Notes: generated from the sequence alone by a model not told the origin. Shown: positions 34,270 to 43,959, counted from the stretch's first letter. The stretch is DNA of 64,000 nt from Rhodobacteraceae bacterium Alg238-R152 (GCA_900537125.1 UNRJ01000007.1:62001-126000), one strand, 5' to 3'. A program made the numbers and translations.

Positions 34270-34590
34270 ATGATAAAACTGACGTTTGTACAGGCTGACG
34301 GTACTGAGATTGGAACTGAGGCAGCGCCAGGGCTCTCGCTCATGCAGGCGGCGGTCAACGCAGGGGTGGAGGCGATTGCGGCTGAGTGTGGCGGGGCGTG
34401 TGCTTGCGGAACTTGCCATTGTGTTTTGCCGCAAAAATGGTTTGACCGCACACCAGCCCCTCAGGATGATGAAGTTGATATGCTTGAGTTTGTTATTGAG
34501 CCTCAATCAACAAGCCGTTTGAGTTGTCAGGTAGTTGTGACCGAGGAGATGCACGGCATGGTAATCAACGTACCGGATTCGCAGGTGTGA
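34270..34590 (+). CDS. adrenodoxin-type [2Fe-2S] ferredoxin
   Basis: A 106-residue ferredoxin. Cys40, Cys46, Cys49 and Cys86 give the C-x5-C-x2-C-x36-C spacing of adrenodoxin/putidaredoxin, which passes single electrons to class I P450s. Two extra cysteines (44 and 51) lie in the same loop. It starts 15 bp after the P450 stop and is probably its electron donor. The acidic interaction helix (DDEVDMLEFV) matches the surface that redox partners use. A cognate reductase must be encoded elsewhere. Confidence 0.95.
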   Translation: MIKLTFVQADGTEIGTEAAPGLSLMQAAVNAGVEAIAAECGGACACGTCHCVLPQKWFDRTPAPQDDEVDMLEFVIEPQSTSRLSCQVVVTEEMHGMVINVPDSQV

Positions 34591-34596
34591 AGCGCA

Positions 34597-35442
34597 TTGG
34601 AACGTGTGGCATTTGATACTTCGACGGTCCTATTCAATGCCCACAAAGATGAACTGGGGCTGTGGCCGTACCACGTATCTGTTGCTGGACGTACAATTGC
34701 GCAGCACGAAGACGGAATGGTGCGACAAAACTATCATGAACATGTTTTGATCCTAACCCTTAGCGGGCGCGGATGTGTTGAGGTGGGGCAGGCTCAGTTT
34801 GACGCATTGCCAGGGGATCTCATTTGGATCGATACAGCACACAGTTACGCGCATAAGGCCAGTCCAGCGGAAGACTGGTGCTATCTTTGGTTGTCGTGCA
34901 AGGGGCATGGAATTGACGCGCTTTATACTCATCTTGGCTTCGATAGGTCGCCAAAGGTCGCCAAATGCATCGGCACAAAGGGGTCTTTTGAGGGCGTGAT
35001 TGACGCATTGTCCGATGTTGCTTCAGCACCTCTGGCCCGGGTGAGCGCACATGTGTCCGAGGTCCTTGGAACACTTGCGTCATTGCGCGGGCAGCATAGT
35101 CGCATCAGCCAGCCTAGTGCGGTAACTCGGGTGAGCCAACATGTGCGTGCTGAGCTTGATCGGACCTGGTGTGTCGGTGATATGGCGGAAATCGCCGGCA
35201 TCAGCCAATCTCAACTGTTTCGTCGTTTTCAAGAGGAAACCGGCAACAGCCCTATGGGGTGGATGCGGCAAGAACGGATGGTTTTGGCTCGCTACCTGTT
35301 ACGCAGTACAGAGCTGCCGATTACACAGGTTGCGCTCAGGTGTGGATATTCAGATCCGTTTCATTTCAGCCGAGACTTTAAGCGTTCACATGGGGATGCA
35401 CCGCGCTATTTTCGCACGCAGTTCCGGGGGGAAGGCAACTGA
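34597..35442 (+). CDS. AraC-family transcriptional regulator
   Basis: A protein of up to 281 residues. The N-terminal cupin-like sensing domain includes HEDGMVRQNYHEHVLILTLSGRG and LPGDLIWIDTAHSYAHKA. A C-terminal pair of helix-turn-helix motifs follows (about residues 185-280), with VGDMAEIAGISQSQLFRRFQ and ITQVALRCGYSDPFHFSRDFKR. The start is uncertain: TTG at 34597 is listed, and GTG at 34606 is equally possible. It lies 6 bp after the ferredoxin stop. It probably controls the P450 operon in response to a small ligand, perhaps the P450 substrate; that link is inferred from position. Confidence 0.87.
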   Translation: MERVAFDTSTVLFNAHKDELGLWPYHVSVAGRTIAQHEDGMVRQNYHEHVLILTLSGRGCVEVGQAQFDALPGDLIWIDTAHSYAHKASPAEDWCYLWLSCKGHGIDALYTHLGFDRSPKVAKCIGTKGSFEGVIDALSDVASAPLARVSAHVSEVLGTLASLRGQHSRISQPSAVTRVSQHVRAELDRTWCVGDMAEIAGISQSQLFRRFQEETGNSPMGWMRQERMVLARYLLRSTELPITQVALRCGYSDPFHFSRDFKRSHGDAPRYFRTQFRGEGN

Positions 35443-35502
35443 GGTGAGCAAACGCAGAGTAACGTGCAAGTCTCTTACGAAATAGCTGTGAAGGTCAGGC
35501 GA

Positions 35503-36507
35503 TCAGCCGCCGGTGTGGCTCATATGCCGTGACATTTGCCCGTCGACCTTTTGGCGGGAATAGTCAAAGTCATGACCTTTGGGCTTAAGGGCAATGGCTG
35601 CACGAATGGCCTCTTCAAGGGCGGCATCACTTTCACTACCACGCAAAGAGTCGCGCAGGTCCACCATGTCTTCTTGTCCTAAACACATAAAAAGCTGTCC
35701 AGTACAGGTGAGACGGACGCGATTGCAACTTTCACAGAAATTGTGCGTCATCGGAGTGATCAACCCGATTTTTTGGCCGGTCTCTTCGAGGCGAATGTAG
35801 CGCGCGGGACCACCTGTGCGTTCCGCGAGGTCTGTCAACGTGTAGCGCTCCGCCAATTTGCCGCGCAATTCATCCAAGGACCAATATTGGTCAATCCGGT
35901 CTTCGTTGCCCAAATCTCCCATTGGCATGACTTCGATCCAAGTCATATCCATGTCACGTTCCGCACACCATTCAGCAAGTGTGAAGAGCTCGTCCTCATT
36001 AAAGCCCTTTAGGGCAACCGCGTTGATCTTTACACGCAATCCGGCAGCTTGCGCTGCATCAATACCGCGCATCACCTGTTCAAGGCGACCCCAGCGGGTG
36101 ATTTCGGCAAATTTTGCCTCATCAATTGTGTCTATGGAGATGTTCACGCGACGCACACCGTAGGCGTAAAGCTCCTCGGCAAACCGTTCCAACTGAGACC
36201 CATTAGTGGTCAGAGTGAGCTCTTTGAGGGCCCCGCTGTCCAAATGCCGTTTCATGCCTTTGAAGAAGGTCATGATATCCCGTCGTACCAAAGGCTCTCC
36301 ACCGGTAATGCGTAGTTTTTCCACGCCAAGCCGTATGAATGTGGAGCACATACGGTCTAGCTCCTCCAGGGTCAGCAATTCCTTCTTGGGAAGGAACGTC
36401 ATGTTTTCTGCCATGCAGTACACGCAGCGGAAATCACATCGGTCTGTGACGGAGACACGCAAGTAGGATACGGCGCGATGGAACGGATCAATCAAAGGTG
36501 TGGTCAT
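35503..36507 (-). CDS. moaA: GTP 3',8-cyclase (molybdenum cofactor synthesis)
   Basis: A 334-residue radical SAM enzyme. The N-terminal cluster cysteines 24, 28 and 31 are in [14 protein letters not shown]. The C-terminal second cluster is in [20 protein letters not shown]. The protein ends in the Gly-Gly tail that is needed for catalysis. It converts GTP to 3',8-cyclo-GTP, the first step towards molybdopterin. MoaC and other partners are not adjacent. The gene is alone and convergent with the AraC gene. The upstream 125 bp show nothing that I can identify as a molybdenum-cofactor riboswitch. Confidence 0.96.
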   Translation of the reverse strand: MTTPLIDPFHRAVSYLRVSVTDRCDFRCVYCMAENMTFLPKKELLTLEELDRMCSTFIRLGVEKLRITGGEPLVRRDIMTFFKGMKRHLDSGALKELTLTTNGSQLERFAEELYAYGVRRVNISIDTIDEAKFAEITRWGRLEQVMRGIDAAQAAGLRVKINAVALKGFNEDELFTLAEWCAERDMDMTWIEVMPMGDLGNEDRIDQYWSLDELRGKLAERYTLTDLAERTGGPARYIRLEETGQKIGLITPMTHNFCESCNRVRLTCTGQLFMCLGQEDMVDLRDSLRGSESDAALEEAIRAAIALKPKGHDFDYSRQKVDGQMSRHMSHTGG

Positions 36508-36632
36508 AGGTCATTGGTAATGGGACAAGCGGAGATGAGCAAGGGCGGCTAAAGTTGTAGGCCATTTCCTAGTTTGTGAGAGGTTCAGGTTTTCTGGCGG
36601 TGCGCCTCACTCTGGTACGTGGGAGCCTTGAG

Positions 36633-37313
36633 TTAGCGCAGGTATTTTGAAGCCTCTTTGACCGCAGAAGGCTTCATGTCCGTGGCGTATTGTTTCAAAA
36701 ATCTATTTACGCGTTCTGCGTCATGTTTGGAAAGATCCCGAAGCCACCAAGCCACGGCCTTTTGGATGAACCAAGCATGATCCCTTACATAAGACGCAGC
36801 CCACCCCAAAATGCGGTCTCTGGCTTCAAGCTCGGCCGGCTTTGGAAAGTTTTGCTTTGTCCAGGGTAGGGTGATCACTAAAGCGGCCCGCCGGGTCCAC
36901 ATGTGGTCGGATGTGGTCCATGTCTCTACCAAATCCAACCGGGATGGATCCGCTACGAGCCGCTTTTGACCAGCCATACAGGCGTGGTCGGCAATGGCCC
37001 AGCTGTCAAACTCAGGCACCCAGCTTGCAATCAGGTGCCAAGCGGCATCGTCGGGGCGAAGCCGGGCCTGGGTGAGCAATTTTGAAGCAACTATGCGTGC
37101 TTCAAAAATGTCCGTCTGCCAAAGCTCTGAGGCAAGCATAACACGCTGCTCCACCGTCAGGGACTGGCGCCATGCCTTTGATAGATCGTTCAAAGCAGGG
37201 TTTGGGATGCCCAATACAGTGCGGGTTTGCTTGTGGTAGCTGGCCATTCCTTCGGCGCGTCCAGCTTCAACCAGTTCTTGTAGCGCATCTAAAGCGTCTT
37301 GGATTTGCATCAT
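36633..37313 (-). CDS. AlkD-like DNA alkylation repair protein
   Basis: A 226-residue all-helical HEAT-like repeat protein of the DNA alkylation repair family. IPNPALNDLSKAWRQSL lies near the N terminus. VPEFDSWAIADHACMAG and DHMWTRRAALVITLPW are in the middle, and FIQKAVAWWLRDLSKHD lies near the end. AlkD-type glycosylases remove bulky cationic 3-methyl and 7-methyl purines without base flipping. The first of two adjacent ATGs (37313) overlaps the glmS stop by four bases (ATGA). The second ATG at 37310 has slightly better spacing from GGTGGA. It is last in the glmU-glmS operon, an unexpected neighbour for a repair enzyme. Confidence 0.85.
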   Translation of the reverse strand: MMQIQDALDALQELVEAGRAEGMASYHKQTRTVLGIPNPALNDLSKAWRQSLTVEQRVMLASELWQTDIFEARIVASKLLTQARLRPDDAAWHLIASWVPEFDSWAIADHACMAGQKRLVADPSRLDLVETWTTSDHMWTRRAALVITLPWTKQNFPKPAELEARDRILGWAASYVRDHAWFIQKAVAWWLRDLSKHDAERVNRFLKQYATDMKPSAVKEASKYLR

Positions 37314-39133
37314 TCCACCGTAACTGATTTTGCGAGATTGCGTGGTTGGTCCACGTCTGTGCCTTTGGCAATTGCTGTATGGTAGGCCAGCAATTGTGCA
37401 GGAATTGCATAGAGGATCGGTGACAGAATGTCGGGCACTTTTGGCATTTTGATAGATTCCCACGTGCCCTCAGCACCGCCTTCCAATCCTAAGGAGTCGG
37501 TGATCAATAACACTTTTCCAGCCCGCGCCATAACTTCCTGCATGTTGGAGATGGATTTGTCATAGAGTTCATCATGCGGCGCCAGCACAACCACAGGTAC
37601 ATGTTGATCAATCAACGCGATCGGGCCGTGCTTCAACTCTCCGGATGCATAAGCTTCGGCGTGAATGTAGCTGATTTCTTTGAGCTTTAGGGCACCTTCG
37701 AGTGCAAGCGGGAACATGCGGCCACGTCCCAAAAAGAGGATATCTCGGGCCTCTGCAAGCTTGCTGGCTACTTGGGCGATATGGCCCTCAGAGGCGAGAG
37801 CTTGATTGACCAAACCAGGCAAAGCACGAAGATCGGCAAGGTGGGATTCTAGGGTATCCGCGCTGATGCGTCCCCGATCAGCGGCGGCTTTAAGGGCAAG
37901 GACGAGCAACACGCTCAGTTGGCAAGTAAAGGCTTTGGTAGAGGCCACACCAATTTCCGCCCCGGCCAAAATTGGCAACGCAAGGTCGCTTTCACGCGCA
38001 ATGGAGCTCTCGGGCACGTTGACGACGGAGACAATTTTGTCTGCTTTTCCTGCGCAATATCGCAAGGCTGCCAGCGTGTCTGCAGTTTCGCCGGACTGCG
38101 ACACAAAAAGCGCCACAGTGCCGTCTGTGATAGGAGGTTCGCGGTAGCGAAACTCGGAGGCCACATCCACTTCAACTGGAATGCCTGCAATTTGCTCAAA
38201 CCAGTATTTTGCTGTCAGGCAGGCATAAGACGCGGTGCCGCAGGCCACCATAACCAGCCGACTTACCTTAGAGAAATCCAGCTCTCCGCCTGGTAGGCTG
38301 ATTTGGGTGCCTTGGTTTGGAAGGTAGTGGCGAATTGCTTCGCCCAAAACAGTGGGTTGTTCGGCAATTTCTTTTGCCATGAAGTGCTTATGCCCACCTT
38401 TGTCGACCTGTGTTTGATCGATGTTGATGGTTTTGCACTCGCGCTGAGTAATGTCGCCATCACAATCTCGGATCACCAAGCTGGTGCGGGTGACAACGGC
38501 GCTGTCGCCTTCTTCGAGGTATGTGATGCGATCTGTGAGTGGTGAAAGCGCAATGGCATCGGAGCCAATAAACATCTCCCCATCGCCATGACCAATGGCC
38601 AGGGGGGAGCCCTTTCGGGCAGCAACAATGAGGTCTTCTTCACCTTCAAACAAGAAAGCCAAAGCAAAGGCGCCTTCAAGTTGTGCTAGCGTTTTGAGTG
38701 CGGCATCAACAGGTTGCAGGCCAGACTGCATGTGTGACTGGGCCAGTAATGCAATGGTTTCCGTGTCGGTATCTGTGACAAAGGGAATGCCTTTGTCAGC
38801 GAGCTCGCTCCGCAACTCTCGGAAGTTTTCGACAATGCCGTTGTGCACCACCGCCACTGGGCCGGCTTGGTGAGGGTGCGCGTTGGTCACGCTTGGCGCA
38901 CCGTGGGTTGCCCAGCGGGTGTGGCCAATCCCAGATTTGCCGCGCAAAGGCTCGTGAACCAACAGATCCGACAAGTTGATCAATTTACCCACCGCGCGAC
39001 GACGTTCCAAAACGCCGTCATTCACGGTGGCAATGCCTGCGCTATCGTAGCCGCGATATTCGAGACGTTTAAGGGTCTCGACAAGAATTGGTGCCACTTC
39101 GTGGCTTCCAAGTACCCCAACAATTCCGCACAT
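37310..39133 (-). CDS. glmS: glutamine-fructose-6-phosphate aminotransferase (isomerizing)
   Basis: A 607-residue enzyme making glucosamine 6-phosphate for the cell wall. It begins MCGIVGVLG with the glutaminase nucleophile Cys2, followed by the class II glutaminase motifs HTRWATHG and HNGIVENF. Two SIS isomerase domains follow (ACGTASYACLTAKYWFE and FLGRGRMFPLALEGALKLKE). The protein ends PRNLAKSVTVE, as expected. Its start overlaps the stop of glmU by one base, and alkD overlaps its end. No room exists upstream for a glmS ribozyme, because the gene is internal to an operon. Confidence 0.97.
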   Translation of the reverse strand: MCGIVGVLGSHEVAPILVETLKRLEYRGYDSAGIATVNDGVLERRRAVGKLINLSDLLVHEPLRGKSGIGHTRWATHGAPSVTNAHPHQAGPVAVVHNGIVENFRELRSELADKGIPFVTDTDTETIALLAQSHMQSGLQPVDAALKTLAQLEGAFALAFLFEGEEDLIVAARKGSPLAIGHGDGEMFIGSDAIALSPLTDRITYLEEGDSAVVTRTSLVIRDCDGDITQRECKTINIDQTQVDKGGHKHFMAKEIAEQPTVLGEAIRHYLPNQGTQISLPGGELDFSKVSRLVMVACGTASYACLTAKYWFEQIAGIPVEVDVASEFRYREPPITDGTVALFVSQSGETADTLAALRYCAGKADKIVSVVNVPESSIARESDLALPILAGAEIGVASTKAFTCQLSVLLVLALKAAADRGRISADTLESHLADLRALPGLVNQALASEGHIAQVASKLAEARDILFLGRGRMFPLALEGALKLKEISYIHAEAYASGELKHGPIALIDQHVPVVVLAPHDELYDKSISNMQEVMARAGKVLLITDSLGLEGGAEGTWESIKMPKVPDILSPILYAIPAQLLAYHTAIAKGTDVDQPRNLAKSVTVE

Positions 39134-40488
39134 TATTCGTTCTCCAATGCCCGTTTTTGTTTTTTCTTCTTTAAGATTTCAAACAATTTACGGGCGACGC
39201 CAGGTTTTGTTTGTTGCTCGGCGCGCGATATGGCCAAAGCGGCCTCTGGCACATCTTTTGTGATCACGGATCCGGACCCCGTCATGGCCTCGTCTCCTAC
39301 GGAAACTGGCGCAACGAGCATCGTGTTGGAGCCGATGAAAGCCTTGCTGCCTATTGTGGTGCGGTGTTTCATCACGCCGTCGTAGTTACATGTGATTGTG
39401 CCCGCGCCTATGTTGGTTCCCGATCCGAGGGTCGCATCCCCGATATAGGATAGGTGGTTCACCTTTGTGCCTTCACCAACTTCCGCGTTTTTGATTTCGA
39501 CAAAGTTTCCGACATGCACGTTTTCGGACAGCTCCGCCCCTGGGCGCAGACGCGCGTAGGGGCCAACCGTTGCGCCTCGGGAAACGTGGCATCCCTCCAG
39601 GTGTGAAAAGGCACGAATGCGTGTGCCGGACTCGATCGTGACACCGGGGCCGAAATAGACGTTTGGCTCAATCAAAGTGTCGCGTCCAATGACTGTGTCA
39701 AAAGAGAGCATAACCGTCTCTGGCTGTTGAAGCGTGACACCCAAATCCAGAAGTTCCTTGCGAGCCCGTGTTTGGAAAATCGCTTCTGCGTCTGCCAGAT
39801 GTGCGCGGGAGTTGATCCCAAGCGTTTCGCGCTCATCACAGGCGACGGCGGTGACCCCCAGTCCTCGTTGACGCGCAAGCCCCACCACATCCGTGAGGTA
39901 ATATTCGCCTTGGGCATTGTGTGGACCAACACTCTCGATCAGCGAGAAAAGAGTCTGGCGGTCGGCAAGCATGACGCCAGAGTTGCAGAACGTTACCGCG
40001 CGTTCCTCATCAGAAGCATCGGCAAACTCGACGATGCGATCCAGCTGGTCTCCAGACATCATTAGACGCCCATATTTCCCCGGATCGGCAGCTTCGAATC
40101 CTAAAACAACCACGGCGTTTTGTGCTTTTGCTGAAATCATCGATTCCAGCGTTTCTTCACTCACAAACGGGGTGTCACCAAATAGCACAATCACATCGCC
40201 ATCAAAGCCTAGGAGAGCTTCGCGGCAAACCTCCACAGCGTGCGCCGTTCCTTTCTGCTCTGACTGTTCAACAACAACAACGTCGTCATTGAACTCTTTT
40301 GCCGCGCTTTGAACCGCGTCAAACTCGTGGCCAGCAACTACTACTGTGCGCGCGGGGGATAAAGCGGCACCTGCCTTCATCGCATGCACCAACATGGGGG
40401 CGTTTGCGATTGGATGAAGGACCTTTGGCAGGTCTGAATTCATCCGTGTGCCTTTGCCTGCGGCTAGGATGACAAGTGCAATGCTCAT
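39133..40488 (-). CDS. glmU: bifunctional UDP-N-acetylglucosamine pyrophosphorylase/glucosamine-1-phosphate acetyltransferase
   Basis: A 451-residue enzyme. The N-terminal nucleotidyltransferase has LAAGKGTRMNSDLPKVLHP (residues 8-26) and the substrate loop EQKGTAHAV. The C-terminal left-handed beta-helix acetyltransferase contains hexapeptide repeats and the acetyl-CoA site block NHLSYIGDATLGSGTNIGAG. It makes UDP-GlcNAc for peptidoglycan and lipopolysaccharide. It is first in the glmU-glmS-alkD operon. It faces away from the gph gene across 134 bp that should contain both promoters. Confidence 0.97.
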   Translation of the reverse strand: MSIALVILAAGKGTRMNSDLPKVLHPIANAPMLVHAMKAGAALSPARTVVVAGHEFDAVQSAAKEFNDDVVVVEQSEQKGTAHAVEVCREALLGFDGDVIVLFGDTPFVSEETLESMISAKAQNAVVVLGFEAADPGKYGRLMMSGDQLDRIVEFADASDEERAVTFCNSGVMLADRQTLFSLIESVGPHNAQGEYYLTDVVGLARQRGLGVTAVACDERETLGINSRAHLADAEAIFQTRARKELLDLGVTLQQPETVMLSFDTVIGRDTLIEPNVYFGPGVTIESGTRIRAFSHLEGCHVSRGATVGPYARLRPGAELSENVHVGNFVEIKNAEVGEGTKVNHLSYIGDATLGSGTNIGAGTITCNYDGVMKHRTTIGSKAFIGSNTMLVAPVSVGDEAMTGSGSVITKDVPEAALAISRAEQQTKPGVARKLFEILKKKKQKRALENE

Positions 40489-40622
40489 CTGATTTCTCTT
40501 TTATTTCGATTGTGCCCGTTTTATCGGAGTGCGGGAAGGGTGCAAGGCCAACGGCCATCAATTCAGATTGCGCCCTGTAACAGCAATGCGCGGGAAATTG
40601 CGCAAGCGGCAGGGGACACAGC

Positions 40623-41297
40623 ATGAAAACCGTGGTTTTCGATTTGGACGGCACACTTGCGGACACGAGCGGCGACTTGATTGCAGCGGCCAACGTGTGC
40701 TTTCGCGATATGGGACATGGGGATGTTCTGTCAGCCGAAATAGATGCGGCGGTCGCGTTGCGAGGCGGGCGGCGCATGTTGACCGAAGGGCTCGCACGTT
40801 TGGAGGCCATGGATGAGGCCGTGGTGGCCAAGTATTATCCCGTCTTGCTTGAGGCTTACGGTGGTGCGATTGCGACTCACACCGTGCTTTACGACGGCGC
40901 AATGGCGGCTGTTGAGACGCTCAAATCTCGCGGCTACGGCGTGGGGATTTGTACTAACAAACCTGAGGCTTTGGCGGAGCAACTTCTAATGGCGCTTGGC
41001 GTTAGGGAGGCATTTGGCGCTTTGGTTGGCGCTGACACGTTGCCTGTGCGCAAGCCAGATCCGCTACCGCTGCAAGAGACCGCGCGGCGATTGAACGGTG
41101 ATCCAGCACAGACTTTGCTTGTTGGGGACAGCGACACCGACAGAAATACGGCCCGTGCGGCGGGGGTGCCCAGCGTTTTAGTGACCTTTGGTCCAAGCGG
41201 CGAGGACATGGCCGCACTGGAGCCTGAGGCGTTGCTACACGACTATAAGGCGCTGCCTCAGGTTGTTGCCGCGTTAATTGGCCAAAATACAGCTTGA
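40623..41297 (+). CDS. gph: HAD-family phosphoglycolate phosphatase
   Basis: A 224-residue HAD hydrolase. The nucleophile/acid pair Asp8 and Asp10 is in VFDLDGTLADT. A helical cap follows, then motif II (GICTNKP), motif III lysine (RKPDPLPL) and motif IV (LLVGDSDTDRNTARAAG). Gph detoxifies 2-phosphoglycolate arising from DNA repair or photorespiratory reactions. Other HAD substrates cannot be excluded. It precedes the DegT-type aminotransferase by 59 bp on the same strand. Confidence 0.88.
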   Translation: MKTVVFDLDGTLADTSGDLIAAANVCFRDMGHGDVLSAEIDAAVALRGGRRMLTEGLARLEAMDEAVVAKYYPVLLEAYGGAIATHTVLYDGAMAAVETLKSRGYGVGICTNKPEALAEQLLMALGVREAFGALVGADTLPVRKPDPLPLQETARRLNGDPAQTLLVGDSDTDRNTARAAGVPSVLVTFGPSGEDMAALEPEALLHDYKALPQVVAALIGQNTA

Positions 41298-41356
41298 TTT
41301 CAAATGTATATCGCCAATCAATCTCTGATGTGACTACAAAACCGCGAGCGTCAAAT

Positions 41357-42550
41357 ATGAGCGAAATTTTCACTGGCAACTTTACCCAACAACAGCCGAT
41401 CTCTGAGGAGGCGATTGAGGCTGCGGTTTCAGTGATGCGGAGCGGGCGGCTGCATCGCTACAACCTGTCAGAGGGGGAGGTCGGTGAGGTTTCGCTTCTG
41501 GAGCAGGAATTTGCGGCCTATGTCGGGAGTAAGTATTGCCTCGCGGTTGCCTCCGGAGGTTACGCGCTTGCCTGCGCATTGCGCGCGCTGGAAGTGAAAC
41601 CGGGCGATCGGGTTTTGACCAACGCCTTCACATTGGCGCCGGTGCCAGGTGCGATTGCCAGCATCGGCGCGGTGCCTGTTTTTGTTGGTGTGACGGAAGG
41701 GCTGGTGATCGATTTGGCCGACCTTGAGGCCAAGGCGGGGCAAGCGGATGTCCTCATGTTGTCACATATGCGTGGGCATATCTGTGACATGCAGGCGCTT
41801 ATGGCGATTTGTGACGCATATGATGTTAAGGTGATCGAGGATTGCGCACACACGATGGGCGGCGGTTGGGATGGGGTTCCTTCAGGACGCCATGGTGCCA
41901 TGGCTTGTTATTCCACACAGACCTACAAACATCTCAACTCCGGCGAAGGCGGCTTTTTGATCAGTGATGATGAAGAGCTTATGGCCCGTGCAGTGATGCT
42001 ATCTGGCAGCTACATGCTTTATGAGCGGCACGGAGCCGCGCCAGCCCCGCATGTTTTTGAACAGGTGAAGTATCATACGCCCAACGTATCAGGGCGCATG
42101 GATCATTTGCGGGCGGCGATATTGCGCCCTCAGCTGAGCGATTTGGAGGTACAAGTCACCGCTTGGAACAGACGGCATGACATTTTGCTTGAAGGCTTGC
42201 GTGGAACGCCGGGGTTGACTGTAGTGAAGCGTCCCGACGGAGAAGACTACGTCGGCAGTTCAATTCAGTTCCTGTTGTTGGACTGGTCAGAAACACACAT
42301 CACTGAGGCTCTGAACCGCTGCGGGGAGCGTGGCGTGGAGCTTAAATGGTTCGGTGGTGCGGAACCTGTGGCCTTTACATCGCGCTATGACAGTTGGCGC
42401 TACGCGCCCTCGGAAGCGATGCCAAAGTCGGATCGCATTCTGAAAGGCATTGTCGATATGCGCATCCCGCTCACGTTTTCAGAGGCGGACTGCGCGTTGA
42501 TTGCTCGCATCATTCGGGCGGAAGTCAGCGCGGTGTATCAGGCGGGCTAG
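41357..42550 (+). CDS. DegT/DnrJ/EryC1/StrS-family PLP aminotransferase
   Basis: A 397-residue sugar-aminotransferase-fold protein. The PLP lysine is probably Lys191, in STQTYKHLNSGEGGF. The cofactor-binding Asp and Gln neighbourhood appears as VIEDCAHTMGGGW. LAVASGGYALACALRALEV and LTNAFTLAPVPGAI match the N-terminal part of the family. The start at 41357 gives the expected N terminus; the open frame continues to 41294 inside gph. Relatives act in antibiotic, lipopolysaccharide and cyclitol pathways. No other nucleotide-sugar genes are near, so the substrate is unknown. Confidence 0.85.
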   Translation: MSEIFTGNFTQQQPISEEAIEAAVSVMRSGRLHRYNLSEGEVGEVSLLEQEFAAYVGSKYCLAVASGGYALACALRALEVKPGDRVLTNAFTLAPVPGAIASIGAVPVFVGVTEGLVIDLADLEAKAGQADVLMLSHMRGHICDMQALMAICDAYDVKVIEDCAHTMGGGWDGVPSGRHGAMACYSTQTYKHLNSGEGGFLISDDEELMARAVMLSGSYMLYERHGAAPAPHVFEQVKYHTPNVSGRMDHLRAAILRPQLSDLEVQVTAWNRRHDILLEGLRGTPGLTVVKRPDGEDYVGSSIQFLLLDWSETHITEALNRCGERGVELKWFGGAEPVAFTSRYDSWRYAPSEAMPKSDRILKGIVDMRIPLTFSEADCALIARIIRAEVSAVYQAG

Positions 42551-42556
42551 TGCCCT

Positions 42557-42895
42557 TTAGAGAATGTCGAGAACGGCTTCAGGTGGGCGGCCCATGGCGG
42601 CTTTGCCGTTGGCCAGCACAATTGGGCGCTCGATCAGCTTGGGGTTTTCTGCCATTGCCGCAAGCAAAGTTGCGTCGTCATCGGACTTGGCGAGGCCAAG
42701 TTCTTTGAACAGCGCGTCTTTGGCGCGCATCATATCTATGGCGGAGACGCCCAGCAAGGATTGCACTTCAGTCAGCTCTTGTAGGGGGGGGGCATCTTCA
42801 AGATAACGGCGTACCGTAACCTCGCCCTTCGCCTCTATAAGTTCGAGGGTTTGGCGTGATTTTGAGCAACGCGGGTTGTGCCAAATTGTGATCAT
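42557..42895 (-). CDS. ArsC-like arsenate reductase/thioredoxin-fold protein
   Basis: A 112-residue protein starting [20 protein letters not shown]. The cysteine in NPRCSKSR is the ArsC catalytic residue, and [20 protein letters not shown] matches the C-terminal part. The family reduces arsenate with glutaredoxin, although many members have no proven arsenic role. The ATG at 42895 overlaps the pyrD stop by four bases (ATGA). A longer frame would need a TTG start. No other ars genes are present. It ends 7 bp from the convergent DegT gene. Confidence 0.85.
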   Translation of the reverse strand: MITIWHNPRCSKSRQTLELIEAKGEVTVRRYLEDAPPLQELTEVQSLLGVSAIDMMRAKDALFKELGLAKSDDDATLLAAMAENPKLIERPIVLANGKAAMGRPPEAVLDIL

Positions 42896-43959
42896 AGCCA
42901 ATCCTCGCGTTTGCTGCCTACGGCGTCAGCGACTGTCGCAAAACCGTTTTTTTGCAATAATAGGTCTAGGTCGCGAATGATGGTCTCGGCCAAAGAAAAG
43001 CCGCCATATACCAAAGCAGTGTAGAGTTGCACAGCGCTGGCACCGGCGCAGATCTTTACATAGGCTTGTTCGGCTGATCCAATACCACCAACACCGATCA
43101 GAGGGATGCTGCCGTCTGTCAGTTTGGAGAGCTGTGCCAATACACGGGTGGATTTCTCAAACAGCGGCGCGCCGGACAGGCCGCCCGCTTGATCTTTATG
43201 GGCGCTCTGAAGCCCCTCGCGGGACAGGGTTGTGTTGGTTGCGATGATCGCGTCCAAGCCGCTTTCGGCTGCTACCTCGGCAATCTCAGCCAGTTCATCG
43301 GTTGTCAGATCAGGCGCGATTTTTAGAAATACGGGGATCTTGCGAGCCAAGCTATCACGGGCATCCATGACACCGGCCAGAAGCGCGGAGAGCGCGGCTT
43401 TGCCTTGCAGGTCTCGAAGTTTCTCGGTGTTGGGGGAGCTGACGTTGACGGTCGCAAAGTCCAAATCTGCGCCGCAGTGTGCCAACACGCGGGCAAAGTC
43501 TTCAGCGCGGTTTTCACTGTCTTTATTGGCCCCAAGGTTGAGACCGATCACTGCGTTGGTTGGCCGATTGGCAAGGCGCGCGCCGATGGCTTCCATGCCA
43601 TCGTTGTTGAAGCCAAACCGATTGATCGCCGCCTTGTCTTCGGAAAGGCGGAACAGACGTGGTTTGGGGTTTCCCGGCTGTGGGCGAGGGGTCGCTGCGC
43701 CAACTTCCACAAAGCCAAAACCCGATTTGGATAGGGCATCGAGGGCGGTGGCGTTTTTGTCAAAACCCGCTGCGAGGCCTATTGGGTTGGGGAGATCTAA
43801 TCCTGCCAAGGAGGTCTTTAGGCGTGGGGACGTGATTTTGCCGGGTGTGTTGCCCATACCCATTTCCAAAGCCTTCAGAGCCATGCCATGGGATTTTTCC
43901 GGGTCCATGCCGCGCAAGACATTCATGCCCACGGCTTCGAGACTGCGCTTCAGGCTCAT
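42892..43959 (-). CDS. pyrD: quinone-dependent dihydroorotate dehydrogenase (class 2)
   Basis: A 355-residue FMN enzyme oxidising dihydroorotate to orotate at the inner membrane in pyrimidine synthesis. The N-terminal helical extension (about residues 1-45) is typical of class 2 and contacts quinone. [35 protein letters not shown] and [16 protein letters not shown] carry FMN and substrate contacts; the serine in NVSSPNT is the usual catalytic base. It overlaps the DUF952 gene upstream and the ArsC-like gene downstream by four bases each. Confidence 0.96.
   Translation of the reverse strand: MSLKRSLEAVGMNVLRGMDPEKSHGMALKALEMGMGNTPGKITSPRLKTSLAGLDLPNPIGLAAGFDKNATALDALSKSGFGFVEVGAATPRPQPGNPKPRLFRLSEDKAAINRFGFNNDGMEAIGARLANRPTNAVIGLNLGANKDSENRAEDFARVLAHCGADLDFATVNVSSPNTEKLRDLQGKAALSALLAGVMDARDSLARKIPVFLKIAPDLTTDELAEIAEVAAESGLDAIIATNTTLSREGLQSAHKDQAGGLSGAPLFEKSTRVLAQLSKLTDGSIPLIGVGGIGSAEQAYVKICAGASAVQLYTALVYGGFSLAETIIRDLDLLLQKNGFATVADAVGSKREDWL

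Noticed and set aside
36508-36632. Molybdenum-cofactor riboswitch before moaA
   Set aside because: The short upstream region shows no recognisable set of paired elements; a covariance-model search would be needed to claim it.
39134-39200. glmS ribozyme or riboswitch upstream of glmS
   Set aside because: glmS starts inside the end of glmU, leaving no leader, and such ribozymes belong mainly to Firmicutes.
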